Part shown: piece by piece, positions 1-5,602 of the stretch
Numbering within the stretch: the stretch's first letter is position 1
Layout of the letters: each line of letters opens with the position of its first letter
DNA from: an uncultured Mycoplasmatota bacterium
GTDB lineage: Bacteria; Bacillota_I; Bacilli_A; RF39; UBA660
Direction of reading: 5' to 3'
Assembly: GCA_948469295.1 (NCBI GenBank)
Contig: CAOKLK010000049.1
Span: forward strand, 1-5,810
Length of the DNA stretch: 5,810 nucleotides
Made by a program: the position numbers and the translations under genes
The notes under the pieces: generated by a model
Databases searched by the model: none
What the model saw: only the letters and a program-made list of their open reading frames with translations
Told to the model about the DNA's origin: nothing

Positions 1-13
1 ATGAAAATAAAAT

Positions 14-44
14 ATCTTTTCGTAGAAACGAAAGGATTTTTTTT
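14..44 (+). terminator. Intrinsic terminator of the gene upstream of the window
   Basis: A 10-bp stem (14-23 with 28-37, one G-U pair) closes an AGAA loop and runs straight into eight T residues (37-44). This is a typical Rho-independent terminator on the + strand. It separates whatever lies to the left from the spoVA operon, so spoVAC needs its own promoter downstream of it. Confidence 0.8.
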
Positions 45-73
45 GTATAATTTTGGTATTTTTTATCATACTA
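45..73 (+). promoter_or_regulatory. Candidate sigma-G (forespore) promoter of the spoVA operon
   Basis: GTATA at 45-49 and CATACTA at 67-73 are separated by 17 bases. They match the Bacillus sigma-G consensus GHATR - N17/18 - CATNHTA at every defined position. In B. subtilis the spoVA operon is a sigma-G target, so both position and gene content agree. The expected start of transcription, near base 80, would leave a very short leader of about 10 nt, with the ribosome binding site almost at the 5' end. That tight fit is the main reason for caution. Confidence 0.6.
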
Positions 74-89
74 AGAATGGAGGTATATT

Positions 90-527
90 ATGAATCAAGA
101 TGAATATAAGAAGATGGTGAAAGAAATTACACCAAAAGAAAAGAAATTAAAAAATGCTTTGGTTGCTTTTTTAGTAGGAGGTTTGATTGGTTTTGTTGGA
201 GAAGTCATTGTTCATATTTTTACAACATCATTTGGAATGGAAACTGTAGAAGCGTATAGTTGGCTTTGTATTTTACTTATCTTTTTGGCTAGTTTTGCTA
301 CAGCTCTTGGATTTTTTGATAATTGGGTTACACGTGTAAAAGCAGGTTTGATTGTTCCAACTACTGGGTTTGCCCATTCTATTAGCAGTTCAGCATTAGA
401 CTATAAAAAAGAAGGATTGATTACTGGATTGGGGGCTAATTTTTTTAAACTTGCTGGAAGTGTGTTACTTTATGGAATTATCGCTGCGTTTTTTTTGTCA
501 ATTGTAGGGGTGATTATTTATGGATAG
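90..527 (+). CDS. spoVAC: Stage V sporulation protein AC (SpoVAC), DPA channel membrane subunit
   Basis: Integral membrane protein of the SpoVA complex, which moves Ca-dipicolinic acid (DPA) into the forespore and releases it at germination. SpoVAC is the subunit reported to act as a mechanosensitive channel in the spore inner membrane. The 145 residues match the usual family length of about 150. A short polar, lysine-rich N-terminus (1-21) precedes hydrophobic segments near 22-46, 56-76, 84-99 and 110-143. The signature stretch PTTGFAHSISSSALDYKKEG (90-109), followed by GLGANFFKLAG, is typical of the family. The ATG at 90 has GGAGG at 79-83 with 6-nt spacing. The stop codon lies inside the start of spoVAD (8-base overlap), so translation is probably coupled. 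Expression is expected in the forespore from the candidate sigma-G promoter at 45-73. Confidence 0.95.
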   Translation: MNQDEYKKMVKEITPKEKKLKNALVAFLVGGLIGFVGEVIVHIFTTSFGMETVEAYSWLCILLIFLASFATALGFFDNWVTRVKAGLIVPTTGFAHSISSSALDYKKEGLITGLGANFFKLAGSVLLYGIIAAFFLSIVGVIIYG

Positions 528-1497
528 TATAAAGTTTAATAATGTTTATTTGCAAGATAGTTTTACTATTGCTGGACCTGTAGAAAGAGAAGGTCAAATT
601 CAAAATTATAACTTAACTATGGATGATTATTATTATCACGAAAAAACATTTGAACAGGCTGAGATTAAAATGCAACGAGTTGTTATAGATAATTTACTTT
701 TGAAAAATAAATTATTGGAAAGTGATATTGATTATTTAATTTCTGGTGATTTATCGAATCAAATTGGTGTTAGTAATATGGCAGCTCGTTCTTATAAAAT
801 TCCATTTTTGGGAATTTATAGTGCATGTGCAATTTTTGCGGAGGCTTTGATTATTGGAGCAAGATTTTTAGATGGTAAAACTTCTCGTAAGGCTTTGGTG
901 GTAACTTCTAGTCATAATTTGAATGCGGAAAAGCAATTTCGTTTTCCAATTGAATATGGTGCTCCGAAACCTAATACTACTACTTTTACTGCTACGGGAT
1001 GTGTTGGTGCAATTTTAACAAAAAACAATACTAATGTAAAAGTAGAAGGATGTACTGTTGGTACTGTTATTGATAAAGGAATTGATGATGCTACTCATAT
1101 GGGCGCTGTTATGGCTCCAGCTGCTGCTCAAACTTTAATGCAACACTTGGCAGATTTTAATCGTTCCGTAGATTATTATGATGTGATTATGACTGGTGAT
1201 CTTGGAAGTGTTGGTGCAGATATTTTTCGTGAATATTTAAAAAGAACATATGGTATTAAAATTAAGAATCATATTGATGCAGCTACTGAAATTTATTTGG
1301 AAAGTCAAGATGTTTATGCAGGAGCAAGTGGTCCAGTAGCTCTTCCATTAGTTTTATTTAATAAAATCCTTAAAAATAGTCGATTTAAAAAAATATTAAT
1401 TTTAGGTACAGGGTCTTTGCATAGTCCGACTTTGGTCAATCAGCATCTTGGTATTCCAGCAATTTCTCATGCTGTTAGTTTGGAGGTTATAAAATGA
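520..1497 (+). CDS. spoVAD: Stage V sporulation protein AD (SpoVAD), DPA-binding subunit
   Basis: Soluble thiolase-fold subunit of the SpoVA complex; in Bacillus it binds DPA and sits on the channel at the spore inner membrane. The 325 residues compare with about 338 in B. subtilis. Recognisable family segments are AGPVEREG (18-25), ISGDLSNQIGVSNMAAR (74-90), the SAC segment around Cys103, TSSHNLNAEKQFRFPIEYG (129-147), GAVMAPAAAQTLMQH (195-209), MTGDLGSVGADI (224-235) and the C-terminal GTGSLHSPTLVNQ (296-308). The start at 520 has AGGGGTGAT at 506-514. Oddity: where I remember Bacillus homologues having a Cys-x-Cys after the glycine-rich AGGSG, this protein reads YAGASGPVALPLV (266-278), with no cysteine. 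The stop TGA overlaps the spoVAE ATG as ATGA. Identification is firm; the motif comparison is from memory. Confidence 0.96.
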   Translation: MDSIKFNNVYLQDSFTIAGPVEREGQIQNYNLTMDDYYYHEKTFEQAEIKMQRVVIDNLLLKNKLLESDIDYLISGDLSNQIGVSNMAARSYKIPFLGIYSACAIFAEALIIGARFLDGKTSRKALVVTSSHNLNAEKQFRFPIEYGAPKPNTTTFTATGCVGAILTKNNTNVKVEGCTVGTVIDKGIDDATHMGAVMAPAAAQTLMQHLADFNRSVDYYDVIMTGDLGSVGADIFREYLKRTYGIKIKNHIDAATEIYLESQDVYAGASGPVALPLVLFNKILKNSRFKKILILGTGSLHSPTLVNQHLGIPAISHAVSLEVIK

Positions 1498-1844
1498 TAT
1501 TTTTTAATGCATTTATACTTTCTGGTTTTATTTGTATGTTAGGTCAAATTATATTAGATAATACAAAGTTAACACCAGGACATGTTACAAGTCTATTTAC
1601 TGTAGGGGGAGCATTTTTATCTTTTTTGGGAATTTATCAAAAATTGATTTCTTGGGCAGGTGCTGGTGCTACGGTAGTGATTTCAAATTTTGGACACATG
1701 CTTTATCAAGCTGGGATCGAAGGATTTCATGAATTTGGAATTTTGGGATTCTTTTCGGGACTTTTAACTAAGTCTTCTGCTGCAATTGTTAGTGCTGTTA
1801 TTTTTTCTTTTCTATTTGCGTTAATTTTTAAACCAAGAGATTAA
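1494..1844 (+). CDS. spoVAE: Stage V sporulation protein AE (SpoVAE/SpoVAEb), DPA channel membrane subunit
   Basis: Third subunit of the SpoVA DPA transport complex, an integral protein of the spore inner membrane. Its 116 residues equal the usual size of SpoVAEb. Hydrophobic segments lie near 3-21, 32-50, 52-72 and 82-112. The family hallmark is visible: LTPGH (26-30), then GGAFLSFLGIYQKLISWAGA (38-57), GATVVISNFGHML (58-70) and FSGLLTKSSAAI (87-98). The ATG at 1494 overlaps the spoVAD TGA and has GGAGG at 1482-1486 with 7-nt spacing. An intrinsic terminator follows at 1884-1910. The operon is therefore only spoVAC-AD-AE, as in many clostridia, without the spoVAA, AB, AEa and AF genes found in Bacillus; other copies could lie elsewhere in the genome. 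Confidence 0.95.
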   Translation: MIFFNAFILSGFICMLGQIILDNTKLTPGHVTSLFTVGGAFLSFLGIYQKLISWAGAGATVVISNFGHMLYQAGIEGFHEFGILGFFSGLLTKSSAAIVSAVIFSFLFALIFKPRD

Positions 1845-1883
1845 ATTTTAATAAAAATATATCGAATTTATTAGAATTCATTT

Positions 1884-1910
1884 AAGGTCTTTTAAATAAG
1901 GCTTTTTTTT
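1884..1910 (+). terminator. Intrinsic terminator of the spoVA operon
   Basis: The stem AAGGTCTT (1884-1891) pairs with AAGGCTTT (1898-1905) over 8 bp with two G-U pairs, around a TTAAAT loop. A T-tract to 1910 follows. It lies 39 bases after the spoVAE stop and abuts the -10 element of the next gene, so it insulates the sporulation operon from the gene at 1943. Confidence 0.75.
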
Positions 1911-1918
1911 GTTATAAT
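1910..1918 (+). promoter_or_regulatory. Extended -10 promoter element of the hypothetical membrane protein gene
   Basis: TGTTATAAT is a perfect extended -10 (TGN-TATAAT) for the housekeeping sigma factor. No good -35 is present because the terminator T-tract occupies that position, which is typical of extended -10 promoters. The predicted start of transcription is near 1925, just upstream of the ribosome binding site at 1933-1937. Confidence 0.6.
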
Positions 1919-1942
1919 CATGATAAGAATTTGGAGGGCATT

Positions 1943-2893
1943 ATGAGTAAGAAAAAGAATGTTGTAGAAGAAGTTAGACTTAGTAATCAAGAGTTAATTC
2001 CTAGTGTGATTGGGGTAATTGATAATAAAGAAAAGAGTAACTGGTCTCTTATTATTTTATTTGTATTTTTAATTGTTTTTATCGTTTTTTTACCAACTGT
2101 TACTGCATATTTGAATGGGGAGTATCAAGTAGAAAATAAGGAAAATAATAAACCTGGATCTAATCAACCAAATACACCTCCTATAGAAGATGAAATTGTT
2201 TTTTATGCTTTTTCGGAAGGATTAAATGTGTTAGTAGATGGAGTTTCTTTTAGTGATTTTTCGATTGCTAATCAAATGATTTCTTTCGCTGTTACAAATA
2301 ATGCAGAAACTTCTGATTATTTAAATACTCATCATCTTTATTTGGAACTTTATGATGCAAATCAAATGTTTTTGCAACGGATCAAGTTAACTAGTGATGT
2401 GATTGGTAAAGGAAGTAAAGAGTTGTACGAATATGAACTTACTGCTACGGAATCTTTGATTCAACAGTTTACGATTACAGAAAAAACAGAACATGATTAT
2501 CCAAATGTTAATTTGAAAAAAATTGATGAAGATTTGTTTTCTCTTACTTGTACTAAAGGTAAAGAGCGTTTGATTTATGAGTTTGATAAGAATTATAAAT
2601 TATTATCGATAGAAGATACTATAAATTATACAACGGGAGATACTAATTATCAGGAGGTATTAACTGATTATCGTCAAATAACTAGTAAATATAATGCTCT
2701 TCAAGGTGTTACTTCTAATATTGTTGAAGTAGGAACTGGTTTTACAGTTACAACCACACTTGATTTGGAAAATGTTGATTATGCAAATCGAATTGTTAAA
2801 AATACATTAGATAATCCAGGTTATTATCCAAAGGATACTTTAGGGAAAGTCGTTCATTTTGAACTTTCGAGTATGAATTATCGTTGTAATTAA
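1943..2893 (+). CDS. Membrane-anchored extracytoplasmic protein, unknown function, YehR/DUF1307-like C-terminal part
   Basis: I do not recognise a named gene. The 316-residue protein has a charged cytoplasmic N-terminus (1-33), one strongly hydrophobic helix (34-57), a low-complexity linker rich in Asn, Pro, Glu and Lys (60-83), then about 230 residues expected outside the membrane. Residues 85-185 alternate in the manner of a beta-sandwich (ISFAVTNN, LYLELYDANQMFLQRIKL). Residues 198-312 (LTCTKGKERLIYEFDKNYKL, then YRQITSKYNALQGVTSNI and TTLDLENVDY) resemble the YehR/DUF1307 lipoprotein family by eye; this is inference. There is no lipobox, so a signal anchor is more likely than a lipoprotein. 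Only two cysteines occur (C203, C315), both outside the membrane. The ATG at 1943, with GGAGG at 1933-1937, is preferred over an in-frame TTG at 1931 that overlaps that site. It is transcribed alone between two terminators. Confidence 0.8.
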   Translation: MSKKKNVVEEVRLSNQELIPSVIGVIDNKEKSNWSLIILFVFLIVFIVFLPTVTAYLNGEYQVENKENNKPGSNQPNTPPIEDEIVFYAFSEGLNVLVDGVSFSDFSIANQMISFAVTNNAETSDYLNTHHLYLELYDANQMFLQRIKLTSDVIGKGSKELYEYELTATESLIQQFTITEKTEHDYPNVNLKKIDEDLFSLTCTKGKERLIYEFDKNYKLLSIEDTINYTTGDTNYQEVLTDYRQITSKYNALQGVTSNIVEVGTGFTVTTTLDLENVDYANRIVKNTLDNPGYYPKDTLGKVVHFELSSMNYRCN

Positions 2894-2894
2894 T

Positions 2895-2929
2895 ACTTAT
2901 GAGTAATTTTCATAAGTTTTTTATTTTTC
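2895..2929 (+). terminator. Intrinsic terminator after the hypothetical membrane protein gene
   Basis: A perfect 8-bp stem ACTTATGA / TCATAAGT (2895-2902 with 2910-2917) with a 7-base loop runs into TTTTTT (2917-2922) and further T-rich sequence. It starts two bases after the stop codon. Confidence 0.85.
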
Positions 2930-2942
2930 TTTTGCGTCTTTT

Positions 2943-2972
2943 TTGATATGATTATAGTAAGTATGTTATAAA
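2943..2972 (+). promoter_or_regulatory. Sigma-A-type promoter of the scpAB operon
   Basis: TTGATA (2943-2948) and TATAAA (2967-2972) are separated by 18 bases. TGT directly in front of the -10 provides an extended TGN motif. Transcription would start near 2979, about 25 bases before the scpA ATG. This is the only good promoter seen for the four-gene scpA-scpB-pentapeptide-deacylase run. Confidence 0.7.
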
Positions 2973-3003
2973 GAATAAAAGAGGTTTGAGAGGAAGTAAG
3001 CAT

Positions 3004-3738
3004 ATGAATTATCAAGTTGCTATTAATGATTTTGAAGGTCCTCTTGATTTGCTTTTACACTTAGTAAATTCAATGAAAATGGATATTTATGAGATTCAGA
3101 CGGATTTAATTATTACAGAATATTTGAATTATATTCATAGTTTGCAAGAATTAAATATTGATGTTGCTAGTGAATTTTTGCTTATGGCTTCTTCTTTGGT
3201 TCATTTAAAAAGTAAAAAATTGATTGGGAAGTCAATGGAGGAAGAACAAGAAGACAGTGAATTTTCTATCGTAAGTGAAGAGGATTTGAAAACTCGTTTG
3301 ATTGAATATCAAAGATATAAAATGGTAACTGCTTCTTTTAAAGAAATGGAAGCAAAACGAAGTGAGGTTTTTACAAAGGTTCCTGAAAATTTAAAAAATT
3401 ATTTGAAAGAGAAACCTCTTGTTAATGATGGGGATGTTGGAGTTGATGATTTGATTCAAGCTTTTGTAAACTTACAGGAACGAATTCATTTTAAAGAACC
3501 AGTTCATACAAAAATTACGAAAAAGGAGATTAGTGTAGAGTCACGAAGAATTCGGATTCGGGATATTTTAAAAGAAAAGAAAAGGGTTTTGTTTGAAGAT
3601 CTTTTTGATATTTATAATAAGGAATATGTTGTTGTAACTTTTTTAGCTTTATTGGACATGGCAAAAAATCAAGAGGTTTGTGTGAATCAAGAAAATAATT
3701 TTGAGAGAATTTGGATTGTGAAGGAGGGGAGTTTTTAA
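3004..3738 (+). CDS. scpA: Segregation and condensation protein A (ScpA), kleisin subunit of SMC condensin
   Basis: Kleisin that bridges the head and neck of the SMC dimer and binds ScpB. The complex compacts and segregates the origin regions of the chromosome. The 244 residues are within the normal 240-260 range. The N-terminal SMC-neck-binding part carries the hallmark DFEGPLDLLLHLV (9-21) followed by the helix MDIYEIQTDLIITEYLNYI (26-44) and ASSLVHLKSKKLI (62-74). An acidic linker (78-95) is followed by a central helical part with EYQRYK (101-106). The C-terminal winged helix (about 180-244) begins RRIRIRDILK and would bind the SMC head. The ATG at 3004 is chosen over a TTG at 2986: AGGA at 2991-2994 gives suitable spacing, and homologues begin with this MxYxV-type sequence. 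The stop TAA abuts the scpB ATG with no intervening base. Confidence 0.96.
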   Translation: MNYQVAINDFEGPLDLLLHLVNSMKMDIYEIQTDLIITEYLNYIHSLQELNIDVASEFLLMASSLVHLKSKKLIGKSMEEEQEDSEFSIVSEEDLKTRLIEYQRYKMVTASFKEMEAKRSEVFTKVPENLKNYLKEKPLVNDGDVGVDDLIQAFVNLQERIHFKEPVHTKITKKEISVESRRIRIRDILKEKKRVLFEDLFDIYNKEYVVVTFLALLDMAKNQEVCVNQENNFERIWIVKEGSF

Positions 3739-4311
3739 ATGAATATGTTAGGTGTTTTGGAAGGTATTTTATTTGTAGTTGGAGATGAAGGTGCAACTTT
3801 AGAAGAAATTAGTCGAATTTTAGAAATTCCTAAAGATGATGTGAAAGAGTTATTGTTGCAGTTAAAGGATTCTTATGAAAATGAAAATCGTGGACTGCGA
3901 ATTCGCTTTTTAGGAAATGCTTTTAAGCTAACTACAAAAGAGGAACACAAAAGTTATTATCAAAAGTTTTTGGTTGATCATACGGATCGCCATAGTTTAA
4001 GTACAGCTGCTTTGGAAATTTTGGCTATTATTGCTTACAATGAACCAATTACTAGAGTTGAAATTGATGAAATGCGAGGAATAGGATCTTCTTTTGCACT
4101 GCGTAAATTAGTTGCCAAGGGACTTGTAAAGGAGTCTGGAAAAAGTGATTTGCCTGGACGACCTAATTTATATAAAACTACTAAGGAATTTTTGGATTAT
4201 TTTGGTCTTGCTTCTCGTGACGATTTACCAGATATTTCGAATTTTTTACCAACTGATGAAGATCCAGAAAAGGATTTATTTACTTCAATTTATAAGGAAA
4301 ATGAAAAATGA
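3739..4311 (+). CDS. scpB: Segregation and condensation protein B (ScpB), condensin winged-helix subunit
   Basis: ScpB dimers bind the middle of ScpA in the SMC-ScpAB condensin. The 190 residues match the family. The first winged helix covers about 1-80 (VLEGILFVVGDEGATLEEIS at 6-25, then RGLRIRFLGNAFKLTTK at 51-67). The second covers about 85-155, with the highly conserved LSTAALEILAIIAYNEPITR (87-106), DEMRGIGSSFALRKLVAKG (110-128) and DLPGRPNLYKTT (137-148). The C-terminal tail (160-190) is acidic and probably disordered, as usual. The ATG directly follows the scpA stop, with AGGAGGGG at 3722-3729; translation is likely coupled, which suits two subunits of one complex. A second ATG at 3745 is too far from this site. 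The end overlaps the next start as ATGA. Confidence 0.96.
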   Translation: MNMLGVLEGILFVVGDEGATLEEISRILEIPKDDVKELLLQLKDSYENENRGLRIRFLGNAFKLTTKEEHKSYYQKFLVDHTDRHSLSTAALEILAIIAYNEPITRVEIDEMRGIGSSFALRKLVAKGLVKESGKSDLPGRPNLYKTTKEFLDYFGLASRDDLPDISNFLPTDEDPEKDLFTSIYKENEK

Positions 4312-4892
4312 GTTTGGAACAATTAATAGAAAATAATGCTTCTTTTTTTTCTATGTCTTTTTTGGAAGAAGAGGTAACTCATTGTGAATTTCGGTTTACA
4401 CAAATTACTGATTGTGAATTTAAAAATTGTAAATTTAATGATGTGACATTTGCAAGTGTAAATTTCAAAAATTGTAAATTTATCAATTGTAAATTTGTTC
4501 AGGTAATTTTTTTTCAAAGCTCTTTTTTTAAAAATTGCATTGATGATTGTGATTTTATTGAAACAAGTTTTACGGAAGTTAAATTTCAGCAAAATTGTTG
4601 GACTCGAGATTTTTTAAAATATAGTTCTTTTCATAAAGGGGAATGGAATGTAGAAATGTTAGAAGAGGTTAAATTTATTGAAGTAGATTTTAAAAATTGT
4701 TGTATTTTTGATACAAAATTTAATAGTTCTTTGTTACAGAACTCAGGTTTTCATGGAGGTATTTTGAAAGATAATAATTTTTCTTCTTCTATTTTAGAAG
4801 ATACTTTTTTTGATTTACAAGTAATTAAAAACTGTTTTTTTACACCAGCACAAGGTTTGGAGCTATTGTCTTTTTATGGAATTAGGTTTTAA
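4308..4892 (+). CDS. Pentapeptide-repeat protein, cysteine- and phenylalanine-rich right-handed beta-helix
   Basis: The 194-residue protein consists almost wholly of pentapeptide repeats. A large hydrophobic residue (mostly Phe, sometimes Ile, Leu, Met/Leu or Trp) falls at every fifth position from F28 to F178 without a register break, giving 31 consecutive pentads or nearly eight square coils. Cysteine replaces the usual Ala at the inward i-2 position in eight pentads (C26, C36, C41, C56, C61, C81, C131, C176), with three more at C77, C97 and C132. There is no signal peptide or membrane helix, so it should be cytoplasmic. Residues 1-25 may form a cap. Known relatives of this fold include the gyrase-binding DNA mimics Qnr and MfpA, but most members have no known function and none is assigned here. 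The start overlaps the scpB stop (ATGA), with no strong ribosome binding site of its own, so translation probably depends on scpB. Confidence 0.88.
   Translation: MSLEQLIENNASFFSMSFLEEEVTHCEFRFTQITDCEFKNCKFNDVTFASVNFKNCKFINCKFVQVIFFQSSFFKNCIDDCDFIETSFTEVKFQQNCWTRDFLKYSSFHKGEWNVEMLEEVKFIEVDFKNCCIFDTKFNSSLLQNSGFHGGILKDNNFSSSILEDTFFDLQVIKNCFFTPAQGLELLSFYGIRF
4425..4496 (+). repeat. Exact 12-bp DNA repeats inside the pentapeptide gene
   Basis: AATTGTAAATTT occurs three times, at 4425-4436, 4470-4481 and 4485-4496, offset by 45 and 15 bases. ATTGTGAATTT occurs at 4381-4391 and 4411-4421, 30 bases apart. All offsets are multiples of 15, so they reflect repeated five-codon units encoding Asn/Asp-Cys-Lys/Glu-Phe. 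Identity at the DNA level suggests recent slippage or duplication of coils, or simply restricted AT-rich codon use. Confidence 0.8.
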
Positions 4893-4906
4893 CTGGAGGA
4901 TTGATT

Positions 4907-5368
4907 ATGTCAATTTATGAAGTCTTGGATTTATTAGAGATTTGTTATCAAGAAGTGGAGCATGAAGCTGTTTTTACGGTGAATGATTTTTATGATATTT
5001 CAAAAAAAATTACTGGAACTCTTTGTAAAAATTTATTTTTAACAGATCAGAAACAGTATTATTTGGTTATTTTGAAAAGTGATAAAAAAGCTAATTTAAA
5101 GTATTTAGAAGAAATTCTGCTTACAAAGCATTTGTCTTTTGCAAGCGAAGATCGTTTAAAACAAATTTTACGTTTAGAGAGGGGTAGTGTAACTCCTTTT
5201 GGGATTATTTATGATGAGTCTAACCAGGTTAAAATTCTTATTGATAAAGATTTAAAAGGAGAAATATTACTTTTTCATCCAAATATGAATACTAAAACTT
5301 TATCTATTTCTTATGAAGATTTCCTTCGTTTTTTAGATTATGAAAAGCATGAATATGTATTGTTTTAG
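4907..5368 (+). CDS. prdX: Prolyl-tRNA editing deacylase, PrdX/ProXp-ala type (YbaK fold)
   Basis: Free-standing trans-editing enzyme related to the insertion domain of prolyl-tRNA synthetase. The PrdX group hydrolyses tRNA-Pro mischarged with alanine and so protects translation fidelity in the cytoplasm. The 153 residues show the family order: YEVLDLLEICYQEVEHEAVF (4-23), the GTLCKNLFL block (37-45) with the likely essential lysine K41, YYLVILKSDKKANLK (51-65), LSFASEDRLKQILRLERGSV (76-95), TPFGIIYD (96-103) and FHPNMNTKTLSIS (123-135). The ATG at 4907 is preferred to a TTG at 4901: TGGAGGA at 4894-4900 gives 7-nt spacing only for the ATG. It lies 14 bases after the pentapeptide gene and probably ends the scpA operon. 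The exact substrate (Ala-tRNA-Pro versus another misacylated tRNA) is inferred from resemblance. The symbol is a family name. Confidence 0.88.
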   Translation: MSIYEVLDLLEICYQEVEHEAVFTVNDFYDISKKITGTLCKNLFLTDQKQYYLVILKSDKKANLKYLEEILLTKHLSFASEDRLKQILRLERGSVTPFGIIYDESNQVKILIDKDLKGEILLFHPNMNTKTLSISYEDFLRFLDYEKHEYVLF

Positions 5369-5413
5369 TTAGGTGATGGGCTTCTTTTTATTGTTATTTA
5401 TAATAGTACTAAA

Positions 5414-5433
5414 AAAGACTTTTAATAAGTTTT
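5414..5433. terminator. Weak hairpin after the deacylase gene, possible operon terminator
   Basis: ACTT (5418-5421) pairs with AAGT (5427-5430) around a TTAAT loop, extended by three A-T pairs past a bulged G at 5417. The flanks are T-rich on the + strand (TTTTCTATAT) and read TTTTTT on the - strand. It is AT-only apart from one pair, so it could end transcription in either direction but weakly. No better terminator is visible for the scpA operon. Confidence 0.3.
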
Positions 5434-5445
5434 CTATATATCAAA

Positions 5446-5462
5446 GTTCGAATAGTTCGAAC
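5446..5462. repeat. Perfect 7-bp inverted repeat GTTCGAA-TAG-TTCGAAC
   Basis: GTTCGAA (5446-5452) and TTCGAAC (5456-5462) are exact reverse complements separated by three bases. TTCGAA is itself palindromic and therefore also occurs as a direct repeat 9 bases apart. In this AT-rich context the CG-containing symmetry stands out and could be an operator. No T-tract follows, so it is not a terminator. The regulator is unknown. Confidence 0.5.
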
Positions 5463-5530
5463 AAATTCTTCAATGGTGCCCTAGACGTTCAACATATTTT
5501 ATTTTATTACTTTATATTTTAATTGAATAT

Positions 5531-5550
5531 ATGAATTTCGCTCAATTCAT
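5531..5550. repeat. Inverted repeat ATGAATT-TCGCTC-AATTCAT upstream of the small peptide gene
   Basis: Two perfect 7-bp arms (5531-5537 and 5544-5550) flank a 6-base centre. The element ends about 20 bases before the leader repeat of the small hydrophobic peptide gene, in the position of its promoter. It could be an operator or an RNA hairpin. The T5 run at 5560-5564 is too far away for a standard terminator. No convincing -35/-10 pair was found here; TGTAAA at 5551-5556 is the best, but weak, -10 candidate. Confidence 0.45.
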
Positions 5551-5577
5551 TGTAAAGCCTTTTTAACAGTTGAGTGC

Positions 5578-5597
5578 TTGCCTCCGAAAGGAGGTGA
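5578..5597 (+). promoter_or_regulatory. Hairpin sequestering the Shine-Dalgarno sequence of the small peptide
   Basis: CCTCC (5581-5585) pairs perfectly with GGAGG (5590-5594) around a GAAA tetraloop of the very stable GNRA class. Two G-U pairs and one U-A pair extend the stem to 5578/5597. The whole GGAGGTGA ribosome binding site is therefore buried, so translation should be low unless the hairpin opens. Such occlusion is characteristic of type I toxin mRNAs. Confidence 0.75.
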
Positions 5598-5602
5598 TGA
5601 AA

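Noticed and set aside
46..51. TATAAT as a sigma-A -10 for spoVAC
   Set aside because: The corresponding -35 position lies in the terminator hairpin and does not resemble TTGACA; the sigma-G reading explains more positions.
3530..3796. 88-codon ORF on the - strand over scpA/scpB
   Set aside because: It is a shadow of two conserved genes, without a ribosome binding site or recognisable protein pattern.
4145..4336. 63-codon ORF on the + strand in another frame of scpB
   Set aside because: It lies within the conserved C-terminal half of scpB and has no independent evidence.
4381..4496. Short regularly spaced repeats as a CRISPR array
   Set aside because: The units are only 11-12 bp, are spaced at multiples of 15 bp, and are in coding frame within a pentapeptide protein.
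4323..4592. 89-codon ORF on the - strand over the pentapeptide gene
   Set aside because: Its repeated Lys-Phe-Thr pattern is just the complement of the pentapeptide repeats.
5446..5453. GTTCGAAT resembling a tRNA T-loop
   Set aside because: No acceptor, anticodon or D-arm pairing and no tRNA-like fold in the flanks; a remnant cannot be supported.
5446..5462. Possible LexA/SOS box
   Set aside because: The Gram-positive SOS box needs GAAC-N4-GTTC type spacing; here the arms are CGAA-N3-TTCG, so spacing and half-sites do not fit.
5376..5522. 48-codon ORF on the + strand with a hydrophobic start (MGFFLLLFIIVLKK)
   Set aside because: The only Shine-Dalgarno-like bases (AGGTG) touch the ATG, so spacing is wrong. 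The hydrophobic start is expected from T-rich DNA, the rest has no recognisable pattern, and it runs through the inverted repeat at 5446-5462.
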